Shown here: positions 47,723-56,912 of the stretch, in pieces
Position numbering within the stretch: the first letter of the stretch is position 1
How the letters are laid out: each line of letters opens with the position of its first letter
Assembly (NCBI RefSeq): GCF_022809125.1
Contig: NZ_JALGBI010000001.1
Span: 2,232,001-2,296,000 of the forward strand
Direction of reading: 5' to 3'
From: Variovorax terrae
GTDB lineage: Bacteria > Pseudomonadota > Gammaproteobacteria > Burkholderiales > Burkholderiaceae_C
Length of the DNA: 64,000 bases
The notes under the pieces: model-generated
The model's database searches: none
The model's input: only the letters and a program-made list of their open reading frames with translations
What the model was told of the DNA's origin: nothing
Program-made: the position numbers and the translations under genes

Positions 47723-48706
47723 TCAGTCCATGCGGATACCGAGCTTGCGAATCACGGTACCCCACTTTTCCGAGTCCTCCCGCATCATGCGGGCATGCTC
47801 TTCCGGCGTGCTGGCCACCACCGTCGAGCCGCCACGGATGAACAGCTCCGTCACCTCCGGCGAGCGCACGGCCTTCATCAGCTCGGCATTGAGCGCATTG
47901 ACGATGTTCTTGGGCGTTCCGGCAGGAGCGAAGAACTGCTCCAGCCCCGGCAGGTCGATCCCGGGCACACCCGCCTCGGTGATGGTGGGCACATCCGGGA
48001 TCGACGGCAGTCGGTCCTTGTCGGCCACACCGAGGATCTTCACCAGCCCGGCCTTGGCATTGGCGATCGCCGTGGAGGGGCCGTCGAACACGATCTGGAT
48101 CTGGCCGCCGAGCAGGTCGCGCACGGCCTCGGTGCTGCCCTTGTAAGGCACGTGGACGATGTCGATGCCGGCATTTGCCTTGAGCAGTTCGCCGTTGATG
48201 TGGCCCGAGGAACCGATGCCGTACGAACCGTAGTTCACCTTGCCCGGGTTGGCCTTGGCATAGGCCACCATTTCCTTCAGGTTGTTGTACGGCGCGCTAC
48301 CGGTGGCCACCAGGATCGTGCGCGTGCGGGATGCCACGCCCAGCGGCGTCATGTCCTTGAAGACGTCGAACGGCGGCTTCGCATACAGGTGCGGCAGCTG
48401 GCTCGTTGTCACCGTGATCGTGTAGAGCAAGGTGTAGCCGTCAGCCGGGGAGCGCATCAGCTCCCGCACGGCAATGGCCGTCGAGGCGCCCGGCTTGTTC
48501 TCGACGATCACGGGCACGCCGGTCTGCTGGGACAGGCGGTTGGCAATGGCCCTGGCCTGGATGTCCGATGAGCCGCCAGGCGAGAGCGGCGTGATGATGC
48601 GGATCACTTTCCCTTTCTGCGGAAAGCTGTCCGTCGCCGCCAGCGCGGGCGACAGCAGGATGGGCAAGGCGCACAGGGCGCTCAACAACCGGGTGATAGC
48701 CTTCAT
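47723..48706 (-). CDS. Bug-family periplasmic substrate-binding protein
   Basis: 327 residues. Sec-type signal (M-K-A-I-T-R-L-L-S-A-L-C-A-L-P ... A-L-A-A). TctC/Bug blocks: VIRIITPLSPGGSSDIQARAIA, VENKPGASTAIAVREL, VPYKGSTEAVRDLLGGQIQ, IPDVPTITEAGVPG. Likely takes up the aromatic or acid substrate of the cluster. The start overlaps the stop of the TPP enzyme gene (ATGA, 48703-48706). Last gene of the operon before a strong terminator. Confidence 0.93.
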   Translation of the reverse strand: MKAITRLLSALCALPILLSPALAATDSFPQKGKVIRIITPLSPGGSSDIQARAIANRLSQQTGVPVIVENKPGASTAIAVRELMRSPADGYTLLYTITVTTSQLPHLYAKPPFDVFKDMTPLGVASRTRTILVATGSAPYNNLKEMVAYAKANPGKVNYGSYGIGSSGHINGELLKANAGIDIVHVPYKGSTEAVRDLLGGQIQIVFDGPSTAIANAKAGLVKILGVADKDRLPSIPDVPTITEAGVPGIDLPGLEQFFAPAGTPKNIVNALNAELMKAVRSPEVTELFIRGGSTVVASTPEEHARMMREDSEKWGTVIRKLGIRMD

Positions 48707-50421
48707 GGTGTGTCTCCTTCAACGTTTATCGGTGTGCCAAGAGGATTGGGCGTCGCAGGCGCGCCGCCCCGGATCAAATGCCAGGGACTGGGAAACGCCC
48801 CGGTCCTTGCTTCGATGAGCGCGGGACGGCGTGCCGCCAGGGCGCCGGCCAGAGCGCCGGCCAGTCCCGCAGGATTCGAGACGCGCATGCCGTCGACGCC
48901 GAAGGCCTTCGCCAGATGCATGAAGTCGGGGTTGGTCAGCTCGGTGGCGTAACTGCGCCCGAACTGGCGTTCCTGCAGCAGGCGAACGTTGCCGAAAGCC
49001 TCGTTGTTGAAGACCACCAGCACCACCGGCAGATGGTAGCGGCGCGCGGTGGCCAGTTCCTGCAGCGTCCAGCCAAAGCCGCCATCGCCTGCAATGGCCA
49101 CCACGGCGCGGTCGGGGTGCGCCGCGGCCACGCCCAGGGCCGTGGTGTAGGCGTAGCCCAGAGTCCCCTGATAACCCGCGCTGATGAAGGTGCCGGGCTC
49201 GTACACGGGATAGCCCAGGTGAGCCGGGTAGCCGACCTGCGTGAGGTCGCTCACCAGAAAGCCGTCGTCCGGGATGGCACTGCGCAAGACGCGCAGCCAT
49301 TCACATTGCGGTTCGATGTCTGCGAGCTGAGCAGCGGTCCAGGCGCGCAGCGTCTGGACGTCGCCCGTGCGGTCGGCGGCGGGCCGGTGCCCGTCGAGCG
49401 CGGCTGCCAGCGCTTCCAGGGCCAGCCGTGCATCGGCACAGATTGCGGCCTCGGGCGTGCGTGGCGGCCCCAGGTCCTGCGCTTCGGCATTGACCGAGAT
49501 CAGGCGCGCATCGGCGCGCAGGCGCGGCGGCGCGCCCTGCGGTTCGATGAAGCGGCTGCCCACCGACAGCACCACGTCGGCATGCGGCAGCAGGGCCCGC
49601 GACGAGAGCCAGTTCAGCGCCAGCGGATGGCGCGAGGACAAGGCGCCCGTGCCGTTCTCCGTGACCAGCACCGGTGCCTGCAGCCGCTCGGCCAGACGGG
49701 CCAGCGCGGCCGATGCGCCGGCGGCCACGATGCCGCCGCCGGCCACGATGACCGGCATGCGGGCGCGGCGCAGCAGCGCTGCCGCACGCTCGATCAAGGC
49801 TTCATCGACCTGCCCGGGTTCCGCCGCCACGGTCGCATCGGCGAGCGCCACGGGCTCGGAGCGCTGCAGAACGTCCTGCGGGATCTCTACCCCCACCGGC
49901 CGCGGCCGGCCGCTGTGCAGTTGCTGCACCGCGTTGCGCAGAACACCCGGTACTGCTGCCGGCGATGCGGCCAAGCCATGCCACTTGACGAGGCTCTTGA
50001 GGATGCCCGACTGATCGGGCAACTCATGCAGCATACCCAGGCCGCGCCCTATCTTGTCAGAGGGAATCTGCGCTGCCAGGAACAGCATGCGCGAGCTGCA
50101 GGCGTAGCCAGTGGCCAAGCCAGACAGCGCGTTGAGCATGCCGGGGCCGGGCACCACCATGCTGACGCCCGCGCGCCCGCTGGAGCGCGCATAGCCGTCC
50201 GCCATGTACGACGTGGCCTGCTCGTGCCGCGGCACGATGAAGCGCAACTCATCCTGCATGCCGGCCAGCGCGTCCACGGCCCAGTCGAGCTGGACCCCGG
50301 GCACCCCAAAAATATCACGCACGCCTTCCTTGACGAGCTGGCGAGCCAGGGCTTCGCCCCCCGTCATCGGGGTGGGTTCTCCCGCCTGCGGGGCGGGTAC
50401 TGCCGAACGATCATCCTTCAT
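48703..50421 (-). CDS. TPP-dependent decarboxylase/acetolactate synthase-like enzyme
   Basis: 572 residues. Three-domain TPP enzyme: N-terminal pyrimidine domain with the catalytic Glu in R-H-E-Q-A-T-S-Y-M-A-D-G-Y-A-R, a central domain (MPVIVAGGGIVAAGA), and a C-terminal TPP domain with GYQGTLGYAYTTALG, IAGDGGFGWTLQELATA and the Mg motif closing with N-N-E-A-F-G-N. Sequence type is shared by acetolactate synthases and 2-oxoacid decarboxylases (benzoylformate, oxalyl-CoA and similar). Given its aromatic neighbours, decarboxylation or carboligation of a ring-derived 2-oxoacid is inferred. Coupled by ATGA overlaps to both neighbours. Confidence 0.87.
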   Translation of the reverse strand: MKDDRSAVPAPQAGEPTPMTGGEALARQLVKEGVRDIFGVPGVQLDWAVDALAGMQDELRFIVPRHEQATSYMADGYARSSGRAGVSMVVPGPGMLNALSGLATGYACSSRMLFLAAQIPSDKIGRGLGMLHELPDQSGILKSLVKWHGLAASPAAVPGVLRNAVQQLHSGRPRPVGVEIPQDVLQRSEPVALADATVAAEPGQVDEALIERAAALLRRARMPVIVAGGGIVAAGASAALARLAERLQAPVLVTENGTGALSSRHPLALNWLSSRALLPHADVVLSVGSRFIEPQGAPPRLRADARLISVNAEAQDLGPPRTPEAAICADARLALEALAAALDGHRPAADRTGDVQTLRAWTAAQLADIEPQCEWLRVLRSAIPDDGFLVSDLTQVGYPAHLGYPVYEPGTFISAGYQGTLGYAYTTALGVAAAHPDRAVVAIAGDGGFGWTLQELATARRYHLPVVLVVFNNEAFGNVRLLQERQFGRSYATELTNPDFMHLAKAFGVDGMRVSNPAGLAGALAGALAARRPALIEARTGAFPSPWHLIRGGAPATPNPLGTPINVEGDTP

Positions 50422-50600
50422 GCTGTATGGCTCCCTTCGAGCGCTGAATCAATGGCTTCGCTGATGGCGGCGGCATCGTCGACCTGCTTCATGAGCAGCA
50501 GCACGAGCCGCGCCAGCACCACGGGCGTGCGGGCTTCGCCCACGTCGGTCAACGCGTAGCACAGCCGGGTGTAGACGTCGTCGAATTCCTGCTCAGACAT
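50418..50600 (-). CDS. DUF2783-like small protein
   Basis: 60 residues: M-S-E-Q-E-F-D-D-V-Y-T-R-L-C-Y-A-L, then a helix V-V-L-A-R-L-V-L-L-L-M-K-Q-V-D-D. The size and the L-x-A-R-L-x-L-L-L pattern match DUF2783, a small helical protein often placed beside FAD-dependent aromatic monooxygenases. Its start lies inside the monooxygenase gene (8-base overlap) and its stop overlaps the TPP gene start (ATGA), so all three are translationally coupled. A stoichiometric helper of the monooxygenase is plausible but unproven. Confidence 0.8.
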   Translation of the reverse strand: MSEQEFDDVYTRLCYALTDVGEARTPVVLARLVLLLMKQVDDAAAISEAIDSALEGSHTA

Positions 50601-52299
50601 GGCATGCCTCCTGTTCCAGGCCCAGGGCCTGATCGATGGCCAGAACAAGGGCCTCGGGTTCGGCCTCCAGCCAGCGCGCCATCACATGGCCATCGGGGCG
50701 CACCAGGTACAGGCTTCCCGCCTGGGCGCCGTACATCGAAAACAGGCGTCCGCTGGAATCCAGCGCGGCGCCGCCCGGCGCTGCCGCCCGGCGCGCAACC
50801 ACTTGCGCCTGGAAAGGTACGCGCGCCGCCAGATCGCCGAATGCCTCCCCCAGCGCCGCAGGCACCTCACCCGCCTCGCTGAAATAGATCGCCGTGAAGC
50901 GGGGCCCGAGCAGATCGGTGAGGAAGCCGGGCTGCCCCTGGATGTCCAGCGGGCATTCGCGCAGGATGTCTCCGGGCAACGGACCGGCCCGGAACACAGC
51001 CGCGTCCTGCGAGCCGGCATTGAGCGGCGAGTCATACAGCGGGATCGCCGCATGCTGGCGCGGGTTCATCAGGCTGGTGATCCAGGGATGCCGCTCCGAC
51101 AGCGACAGCACCGCGTCGCGCATCAGGCGAAACGGGGCCGAAGGCGGCGCCATGAACTCCGCCCCTTTCGAGGCGAAGCGATGGTTTTCGCGTGCGGCAT
51201 GAACGCGCTCTCTGCTGTAGCTCTCCAGCAGCTGGGGCGAAGCCAGCCCCTTGGCCACGAAGGCCAGTTTCCAGGCCAGGTTGTGGGTGTCGTCGATGGC
51301 AGAGTTCATGCCGCGCACGCCGAAGATCGGCACGAGGTGCGCCGCATCGCCGGCAAACAGCACGCGGCCATGCAGGTAGCTGTCCAGCGTCAGCGCGCTG
51401 GCGCGGTACAGGCTCATCCAGACCGGCTGCCATGTCCGCTCGATGCCCATCATGCGCAGATGCCGGTCGACCTGGGCGAACACCCGCTCGGGCTTCATCT
51501 CCTCGACCTCGTCATCGTCCTCGTTCAACTGGTAGTCGAAGCGCAGCATGTTGCCGGGCTTCTTGTACATCAGCAGCGTGCCGCCCGGCTTCGAGGGTGG
51601 GTCGAACCAGCAGCGCCGGCCGACCGGCAGGCCTTCGGTGTCGATGCGGATGTCGATGATCACGTAGCGCCCCTCGTGGCGCTTGCCCTGCATGCGCAGA
51701 TCCAGCAGATCGCGCACGGTGCTGCGGCCGCCATCGCAGGCCACGACCCAATCGGCCTCGAGTGCATAGCTTCCCTCGGGCGTCTCCACTTCCAGGCGGG
51801 CGCCGTCGGCATCCTGGCTCAGGGCTTTCAGCCGGGTCTTCCAGCGAATGTCAACCAGGCCGCTGCGCCGCTGAGCCTCCTCCACCATGCAGTGCTCGAT
51901 GTAGTTCTGCAGATGGCTGATCGCGGGCGGGTACTTCTGGTGCGCGTCGTGCGGCATGTCGAAGCGGAACACTTCCTTGTCGCGGTAGTAGGTCCAGCCC
52001 GTGGTCCAGCCATGGCCCGTGCGCATCACCTCGTCGATGACGCCCAACTGCTCCAGGATCTCAAGCGTGCGGCGCGTGAAGGCGCCGGCGCGGCTGCCGC
52101 TGCACACGGTGTCGTCGGCTTCCAGCACCACCACCGGGATGCCGTAGTTGGCCAGCCCGAGCGCCAGCGCGAGGCCGGTGGGGCCTCCACCTGCGATGAC
52201 CACGCGATGCCGGACCGGATCGCACCCCTGCCGCAGCGGCGCGGGGATGCGTGCTTCGTGATGCTCGTATTTGAAATATTCGTCGAAAGTGATTTCCAT
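50593..52299 (-). CDS. FAD-dependent aromatic monooxygenase
   Basis: 568 residues. Class A flavoprotein hydroxylase (PheA/TfdB, MhpA-like): GxGxxG motif VVIAGGGPTGLALALGLANYG, the DG motif WVVACDGGRSTVRDLL, and GRVLFAGDAAHLVPIFGVRGMNSAIDDTHNLAWKLA; a thioredoxin-like C-terminal domain ends with LVRPDGHVMARW. It hydroxylates a phenolic ring using NAD(P)H and O2. First gene of the minus-strand operon, divergent from the dioxygenase that could cleave its product. The natural substrate is unknown. Confidence 0.92.
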   Translation of the reverse strand: MEITFDEYFKYEHHEARIPAPLRQGCDPVRHRVVIAGGGPTGLALALGLANYGIPVVVLEADDTVCSGSRAGAFTRRTLEILEQLGVIDEVMRTGHGWTTGWTYYRDKEVFRFDMPHDAHQKYPPAISHLQNYIEHCMVEEAQRRSGLVDIRWKTRLKALSQDADGARLEVETPEGSYALEADWVVACDGGRSTVRDLLDLRMQGKRHEGRYVIIDIRIDTEGLPVGRRCWFDPPSKPGGTLLMYKKPGNMLRFDYQLNEDDDEVEEMKPERVFAQVDRHLRMMGIERTWQPVWMSLYRASALTLDSYLHGRVLFAGDAAHLVPIFGVRGMNSAIDDTHNLAWKLAFVAKGLASPQLLESYSRERVHAARENHRFASKGAEFMAPPSAPFRLMRDAVLSLSERHPWITSLMNPRQHAAIPLYDSPLNAGSQDAAVFRAGPLPGDILRECPLDIQGQPGFLTDLLGPRFTAIYFSEAGEVPAALGEAFGDLAARVPFQAQVVARRAAAPGGAALDSSGRLFSMYGAQAGSLYLVRPDGHVMARWLEAEPEALVLAIDQALGLEQEACHV

Positions 52300-52351
52300 A
52301 GGACCCCTGCGTCACCGGCCATCGTGGCCGGCAACGGATGAGATAATATTT

Positions 52352-52366
52352 TGGAACATGGTTTCA
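52352..52366. promoter_or_regulatory. Candidate IclR operator in the divergent promoter
   Basis: tggaacatggtttca, an imperfect palindrome (TG-AA...TT-CA) of the IclR-box kind, central in the 169-base divergent region between the monooxygenase and dioxygenase genes. A near copy is at the start of the IclR gene. Confidence 0.42.
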
Positions 52367-52468
52367 TTTTATTGATACAAACCCTAATGGACCCCGGCTT
52401 TCCAAAAAACTACGCTCAGCACCGCGAATGAATGTTTGTGTTTTCTTTTGAACGATTGGGATGTGCAT

Positions 52469-53635
52469 ATGCCTTACTTCATGCAAGTCGGCGAGATACC
52501 GCGCAAGCGGTTCTCGCAATTCCGGCGCCCGGACGGCAAGCTCTACGCGGCCGAGGTCATGGGCGAGGAAGGTTTTTCGTCGAACATGTCCCTGCTCTAC
52601 CACCGCTCGCCGCCCTCCGCCGTGGTCCAGACAACATCACTCCCGCACCAGGCCCCTGATCTCGTGGACAACCACCCCTTGCTGCCGCGCCTGCTGAGCA
52701 CCAGCGCGCTGCAGGAGGCTGGCGACATGGTCGGAAACCGGCAACTGCTGTGCGGCAACAGCGACGTTCTGGCGTCGTTTGCGGTGTGCGACAGGCCATC
52801 GCCGCTGTACCGTAATGCAGCGGGCGATGAGCTCTTCTACATCCACGACGGCGCCGCGCGGCTGGAAACGGTGTTCGGCGTGCTGGAGGTCCGGCAGGGC
52901 GACTACGTGGTCATCCCCAAGGCAACCACCCACCGCTGGCTGCCGCAGGGCGGCGAGCCGCTGCGCGCGCTGGTGTTCGAGACCGCTGGCCACATCCGCC
53001 CGCCCAAGCGCTACCTCACGGCCCAGGGCCAGTACAACCAGGAGTCGCCCTATTCCGAACTGGACCTGCGCCGCCCCGAAGGGCCGCTGCTGGCCGAGGG
53101 CGGCGATGTGGAGGTCGTGGTCAAGAACCGCAATGGCCTGACCCGCTACACCTACCAGACGCATCCTTTCGATGTCGTGGGCTGGTTCGGCTGCAACTAT
53201 CCCTACGCGCTCAACATCTCGGACTTCTCCCCGATCACCGGCAGCTTCCATCGCCCGCCACCTGTCCATCAAGTGTTCGAGGCGCCCAACTGCGTGTTCT
53301 GCAACTTCGTGCCGCGCATGCTCGACTACGATCCGCGCGCCATGCCGATTCCGTCCTACCACTCGAACGTCGATTCGGACGAACTGATCTTCTACGCCGA
53401 AGGCAATTTCTTCAGCCGCAAGGGCACGGGCATCGAACGCGGCGCCCTCTCGCTGCACCCTGCCGGCCACATCCACGGCCCGCAGCCGGCCGCCTACGAA
53501 TCGGGGCCTTCGCGGGTGGGGCAGCGCACCGAGGAGTGCGCTGTGATGCTCGACACCTTCAAGCCGCTGCTGATCGGGCGCGCCGCGCTGGCCGCGGAGA
53601 AAGCCGACTACTACCAGTCATGGAATGCACGCTGA
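52469..53635 (+). CDS. Homogentisate 1,2-dioxygenase-like enzyme, short form
   Basis: 388 residues, shorter than canonical HmgA (~430-445). Cupin-type Fe(II) dioxygenase: DELFYIHDGAARLETVFG and PKATTHRW in the N-terminal cupin, FDVVGWFGCNYPYALNISDFSPITGSFHRPPPVHQVFEAPNCVFCNFVPR split over the middle, and metal ligands in S-Y-H-S-N, D-S-D-E and G-H-I-H-G-P. Ring cleavage of homogentisate or a related hydroquinone such as a substituted gentisate is expected. No maleylacetoacetate isomerase or fumarylacetoacetase is nearby; a hydrolase and an aldehyde dehydrogenase follow instead, which argues for a different substrate. Confidence 0.87.
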   Translation: MPYFMQVGEIPRKRFSQFRRPDGKLYAAEVMGEEGFSSNMSLLYHRSPPSAVVQTTSLPHQAPDLVDNHPLLPRLLSTSALQEAGDMVGNRQLLCGNSDVLASFAVCDRPSPLYRNAAGDELFYIHDGAARLETVFGVLEVRQGDYVVIPKATTHRWLPQGGEPLRALVFETAGHIRPPKRYLTAQGQYNQESPYSELDLRRPEGPLLAEGGDVEVVVKNRNGLTRYTYQTHPFDVVGWFGCNYPYALNISDFSPITGSFHRPPPVHQVFEAPNCVFCNFVPRMLDYDPRAMPIPSYHSNVDSDELIFYAEGNFFSRKGTGIERGALSLHPAGHIHGPQPAAYESGPSRVGQRTEECAVMLDTFKPLLIGRAALAAEKADYYQSWNAR

Positions 53636-53638
53636 ATC

Positions 53639-54799
53639 ATGGATAGAACACAAATGAATCGCCGGGAACTGCTGGCCGTCCCGATGCAGAGCAGCGGCGC
53701 CATGGACGTGCAGTCCGGCGTGGCGCGCCGCGCCGGTGTCCTGTGGTGCACGCGGCACCGCGCCGCCGGCGTGGGCGGGCCGATCGCCGACACGGCGGTG
53801 GTGGTGATCCACCCCTCCTCCAACTTCATGGGCCACTATGCCCTCGATGCGCTGGCCGAATGCGGCGTGGATGCGATCGGCATGACCACGCGCTACATCG
53901 GCAACGAAGCCATGCTGCTGCTTGAGCATTGCGTGGTCGACATCGGCTCGGTGGTCCGCCACCTGCGCAACGAGGGCTACAGGCGCGTGGTGCTGATCGG
54001 CAATTCGGGCGGCGGCGGTCTGGTGGCGCTCTACCAGAACCAGGCCGAGCACCCGACGATCACGGCGCCGCCCGCGGGCGGGCCGCCGGACCTGACCCGC
54101 GCGGACCTGCCGCCCGCCGACGGACTGATCATGCTGATGGCCCACCCCGGGCGCAACATCGTTCTCACCGAGAAGCTCGACCCGTCCATCCTGGACGAGA
54201 CCGATCCCTTCCGGCGCGACCCGGCGCTCGACCTGTTCAACCCGGACAACGGCCCCCCTTACTCGCCCGAATTCCTGGCGCGCTACCGCGCGGCACAAGT
54301 GGCGCGCAGCGAGCGCATCACCCAATGGGCGCTGGCGCAACTGGCCGAGTTGAAGGAACGCACCCATGGCCGCGTCGACGACCTGCCCTTCGTGGTGCAT
54401 GGCACCATGGCCGATCCGCGCAACCTCGATCTGTCGCTGGATCCATCGGACCGCGCCGCCACCACGCAATGGGGCGCTCCTGATGTGGCCAACCTGATTC
54501 CCGCGTCCATCGGCCACTACACCAGCCTGCGCTCCTGGCTCTCGCAATGGAGCTCGTCCCTGTCGAACGGCAACGGCCCCGAGCGCCTGCAGACCGTCAA
54601 GGCGCCCGTGCACGTGATCTACGGCACGGCCGATCCGGGATGCTACCCGGGGCACGCCAGGATGCTGTACGACGCCGTACCGCATGACAACAAGCTGCTC
54701 ACCCCGATCCCCGGCGCCAAGCACTACCTGTTCGACCAGCCTGAACACAAGCGCGCGTGCTGCCGCCTGATCGCCGACTGGTCGCAGTCGCTGGCCTGA
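53639..54799 (+). CDS. Alpha/beta-hydrolase
   Basis: 386 residues. Catalytic triad readable as Ser123 (LIGNSGGGGLV), Asp332 (YGTADPG) and His362 (GAKHYLFDQP). The fold begins with TAVVVIHPSSNFMGHYALDALAE. There is no signal peptide. It starts three bases after the dioxygenase stop, so it is almost certainly co-translated and may hydrolyse the ring-cleavage product by C-C or ester cleavage. The large cap region (~130-260) is family-variable. Substrate unknown. Confidence 0.85.
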   Translation: MDRTQMNRRELLAVPMQSSGAMDVQSGVARRAGVLWCTRHRAAGVGGPIADTAVVVIHPSSNFMGHYALDALAECGVDAIGMTTRYIGNEAMLLLEHCVVDIGSVVRHLRNEGYRRVVLIGNSGGGGLVALYQNQAEHPTITAPPAGGPPDLTRADLPPADGLIMLMAHPGRNIVLTEKLDPSILDETDPFRRDPALDLFNPDNGPPYSPEFLARYRAAQVARSERITQWALAQLAELKERTHGRVDDLPFVVHGTMADPRNLDLSLDPSDRAATTQWGAPDVANLIPASIGHYTSLRSWLSQWSSSLSNGNGPERLQTVKAPVHVIYGTADPGCYPGHARMLYDAVPHDNKLLTPIPGAKHYLFDQPEHKRACCRLIADWSQSLA

Positions 54800-54863
54800 A
54801 AGCCCCAGGGCGGCCTGCTAACAAGGCCGCCCTCGGCATGTTCCCCCATTCAACAAGCAGATC

Positions 54864-56303
54864 ATGTACTCAGACGTCCAACTTTTCATCAACGGCGCAT
54901 GGTGCGATGGTGCCGCAGGCAAGAGCGAGCCCATCCTGAATCCCGCCACCGGCCAGCCCCTGGCCCGACTGGCCCATGCCGACCGCAGCGACCTGGACCG
55001 CGCGCTAGCCGCCGCCGATGCGGGCTTTCACACATGGCGCAAGGTGTCCGCGTTCGACCGCTACAAGATCCTGCGCAAGGCCGCCGACCTGATGCGCAGC
55101 CGGGCCGATGCCATCGGCCTCCTGATGACGCAGGAACAGGGCAAGCCGCTTGCGGAGGCCCGGGCCGAGGCCGCTTCGGCCGGCGACCTGATCGACTGGT
55201 TTGCCGAGGAAGGCCGGCGCACCTATGGCCGCATCATTCCGGCACGCGCGGAAGGCATCAGCCAGATGGTGGTGAAGGAACCCGTGGGCCCGGTGGCCGC
55301 CTTCACGCCCTGGAATTTCCCGATCAACCAGGCCGTGCGCAAGGTGTCCGCCGCGCTGGCCTCCGGCTGTTCGGTCATCCTCAAGGGCCCGGAAGAAACA
55401 CCGGCGAGCTGCGCCGCGCTGGTGCAGGCCTATGTGGATGCCGGTGTGCCGGCGGGTGCCATCAACCTGGTGTTTGGAACGCCCGCCGACATCTCGGGCT
55501 ACCTGATCCCGCATCCCGTGATCCGCAAGGTCACCTTCACCGGCTCGACCCCGGTGGGCAAGCAGCTCGCGGCATTGGCTGGCCAGCACATGAAGCGCGT
55601 CACCATGGAGCTGGGCGGCCACGCCCCGGCCATCGTGTTCGAGGATGCCGATGTGGATGCGGCCATCGCCCTGCTGAGCGGCGCCAAGTTCCGCAACGCG
55701 GGCCAGATCTGCGCCTCTCCCACGCGCTTCCTGATCCATGAATCGGTCTATGAGCGCTTCGTCGAAGGCTTCGTGCGCGCGGCCCAGAACGTCAAGGTCG
55801 GCAACGGCCTGGACCCGTCCACCCGCATGGGCCCGCTGGCCAACGCGCGGCGCGTCCAGGCCATGGAGCGGCTGGTGGACGACGCCGTGTCCAGGGGCGC
55901 CCGCCTCGCCACCGGGGGCAAGCGCATCGGCACCGAGGGCAACTTCTTCGAGCCCACGGTGCTCACCGGTGTCGGCGTGGACGCACGGATCATGAGTGAA
56001 GAGCCCTTCGGCCCCATTGCGCCCATCCTGCCTTTCAAACATTTCGATGAGGTGATCCGCGAAGCCAACCGGCTGCCCTATGGGCTCGCCGCCTACGCTT
56101 ACACCCGCTCGCTCAAGACCGCCAGTGCCGTCAGCGCGGCGCTCGAAAGCGGCATGGTCACCATCAACCACCACGGCTTCGCGTTGCCCGAGGTTCCCTT
56201 TGGCGGCGTGAAGGACTCGGGCTATGGCTCGGAAGGTGGCTCCGAGGCCATCGAGGCCTACCTGAACACCAAATTTGTCACGCAAGTAGGCATTGACGCC
56301 TGA
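54864..56303 (+). CDS. NAD(P)-dependent aldehyde dehydrogenase (succinate-semialdehyde type)
   Basis: 479 residues, class 3 ALDH superfamily. Oxidises an aldehyde to the acid. Catalytic Cys283 in [11 protein letters not shown] and general base Glu249 in M-E-L-G-G-H-A-P; cofactor motifs [33 protein letters not shown] and [12 protein letters not shown]. Closest in pattern to GabD-like enzymes ([28 protein letters not shown]), so a semialdehyde is a likely substrate, probably released by the preceding hydrolase. A stable hairpin follows the stop. Confidence 0.92.
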   Translation: MYSDVQLFINGAWCDGAAGKSEPILNPATGQPLARLAHADRSDLDRALAAADAGFHTWRKVSAFDRYKILRKAADLMRSRADAIGLLMTQEQGKPLAEARAEAASAGDLIDWFAEEGRRTYGRIIPARAEGISQMVVKEPVGPVAAFTPWNFPINQAVRKVSAALASGCSVILKGPEETPASCAALVQAYVDAGVPAGAINLVFGTPADISGYLIPHPVIRKVTFTGSTPVGKQLAALAGQHMKRVTMELGGHAPAIVFEDADVDAAIALLSGAKFRNAGQICASPTRFLIHESVYERFVEGFVRAAQNVKVGNGLDPSTRMGPLANARRVQAMERLVDDAVSRGARLATGGKRIGTEGNFFEPTVLTGVGVDARIMSEEPFGPIAPILPFKHFDEVIREANRLPYGLAAYAYTRSLKTASAVSAALESGMVTINHHGFALPEVPFGGVKDSGYGSEGGSEAIEAYLNTKFVTQVGIDA

Positions 56304-56322
56304 CCGGCGAGCACAGGCCACT

Positions 56323-56351
56323 GGATTCGGGGTGTGATGCACCCCGAATCC
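56323..56351 (+). terminator. Strong hairpin after the aldehyde dehydrogenase
   Basis: ggattcggggtg/caccccgaatcc, a perfect 12-pair stem with a five-base loop, 20 bases past the stop. No T-run follows, so it may be a Rho-assisted end or an mRNA-stabilising structure. Confidence 0.65.
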
Positions 56352-56486
56352 TGCCTTGGCCAGGCTCATGCGCCGCGAGGAAAGTACCCCTGCTGAAAGG
56401 AGTGCAATCGTTGGCGCGGCCATTGATAGAACCTAAAGTAGCAACATCAGGTGCGGTGCCCTGCCATGCGCCGCCGAGGAGTTGCC

Positions 56487-56894
56487 ATGAAGCCATTTGC
56501 GCTCGAAACCCGGATGCTCACGCTGCGCGGAGTGTTCTATCCGATTGGCTATCTGTTCGTGATGCTGACCAATTTTGAGGATGCCGAAAAGATCGACCAC
56601 GATCTGCGTGCTGGCGGCTATGGCGAGCACGACATCATGCTGCTCGAGCCCGAAGCCATTCTCGGAAAAATTGGGAGCACCATCCGGCACGACGACCCCA
56701 ATCTTCTGCCCTCCCTGGGCACCGAAGCCGCGACCGTGCGCGAGTATGAAGAACGCGCGCTCCAGGGGCATTACGCCCTGATGATCCACGCACCATCCGA
56801 TGAAGAAACCCGGCGCGTCATGGACGTGGTGCACACCGTGCCCTTCTCCTATGCGCAAAGGTATCGGCGGCTCGTGATCGAAGACATCACCTAG
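56487..56894 (+). CDS. Conserved small protein of unknown function
   Basis: 135 residues, soluble. A ferredoxin-like alpha/beta look: Y-L-F-V-M-L-T-N-F-E-D-A-E-K-I-D, L-R-A-G-G-Y-G-E-H-D-I-M-L-L, Y-A-L-M-I-H-A-P-S-D-E-E-T-R-R-V-M-D-V-V, similar in layout to the heat-induced GSP17M-like family, but not firmly assigned. GAGGAG lies eight bases before the ATG at 56487. Stands alone, convergent with spoVR; a stress role would fit the neighbouring prkA operon. Confidence 0.72.
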   Translation: MKPFALETRMLTLRGVFYPIGYLFVMLTNFEDAEKIDHDLRAGGYGEHDIMLLEPEAILGKIGSTIRHDDPNLLPSLGTEAATVREYEERALQGHYALMIHAPSDEETRRVMDVVHTVPFSYAQRYRRLVIEDIT

Positions 56895-56912
56895 CCGCTC
56901 CCCGGCCCGAAC

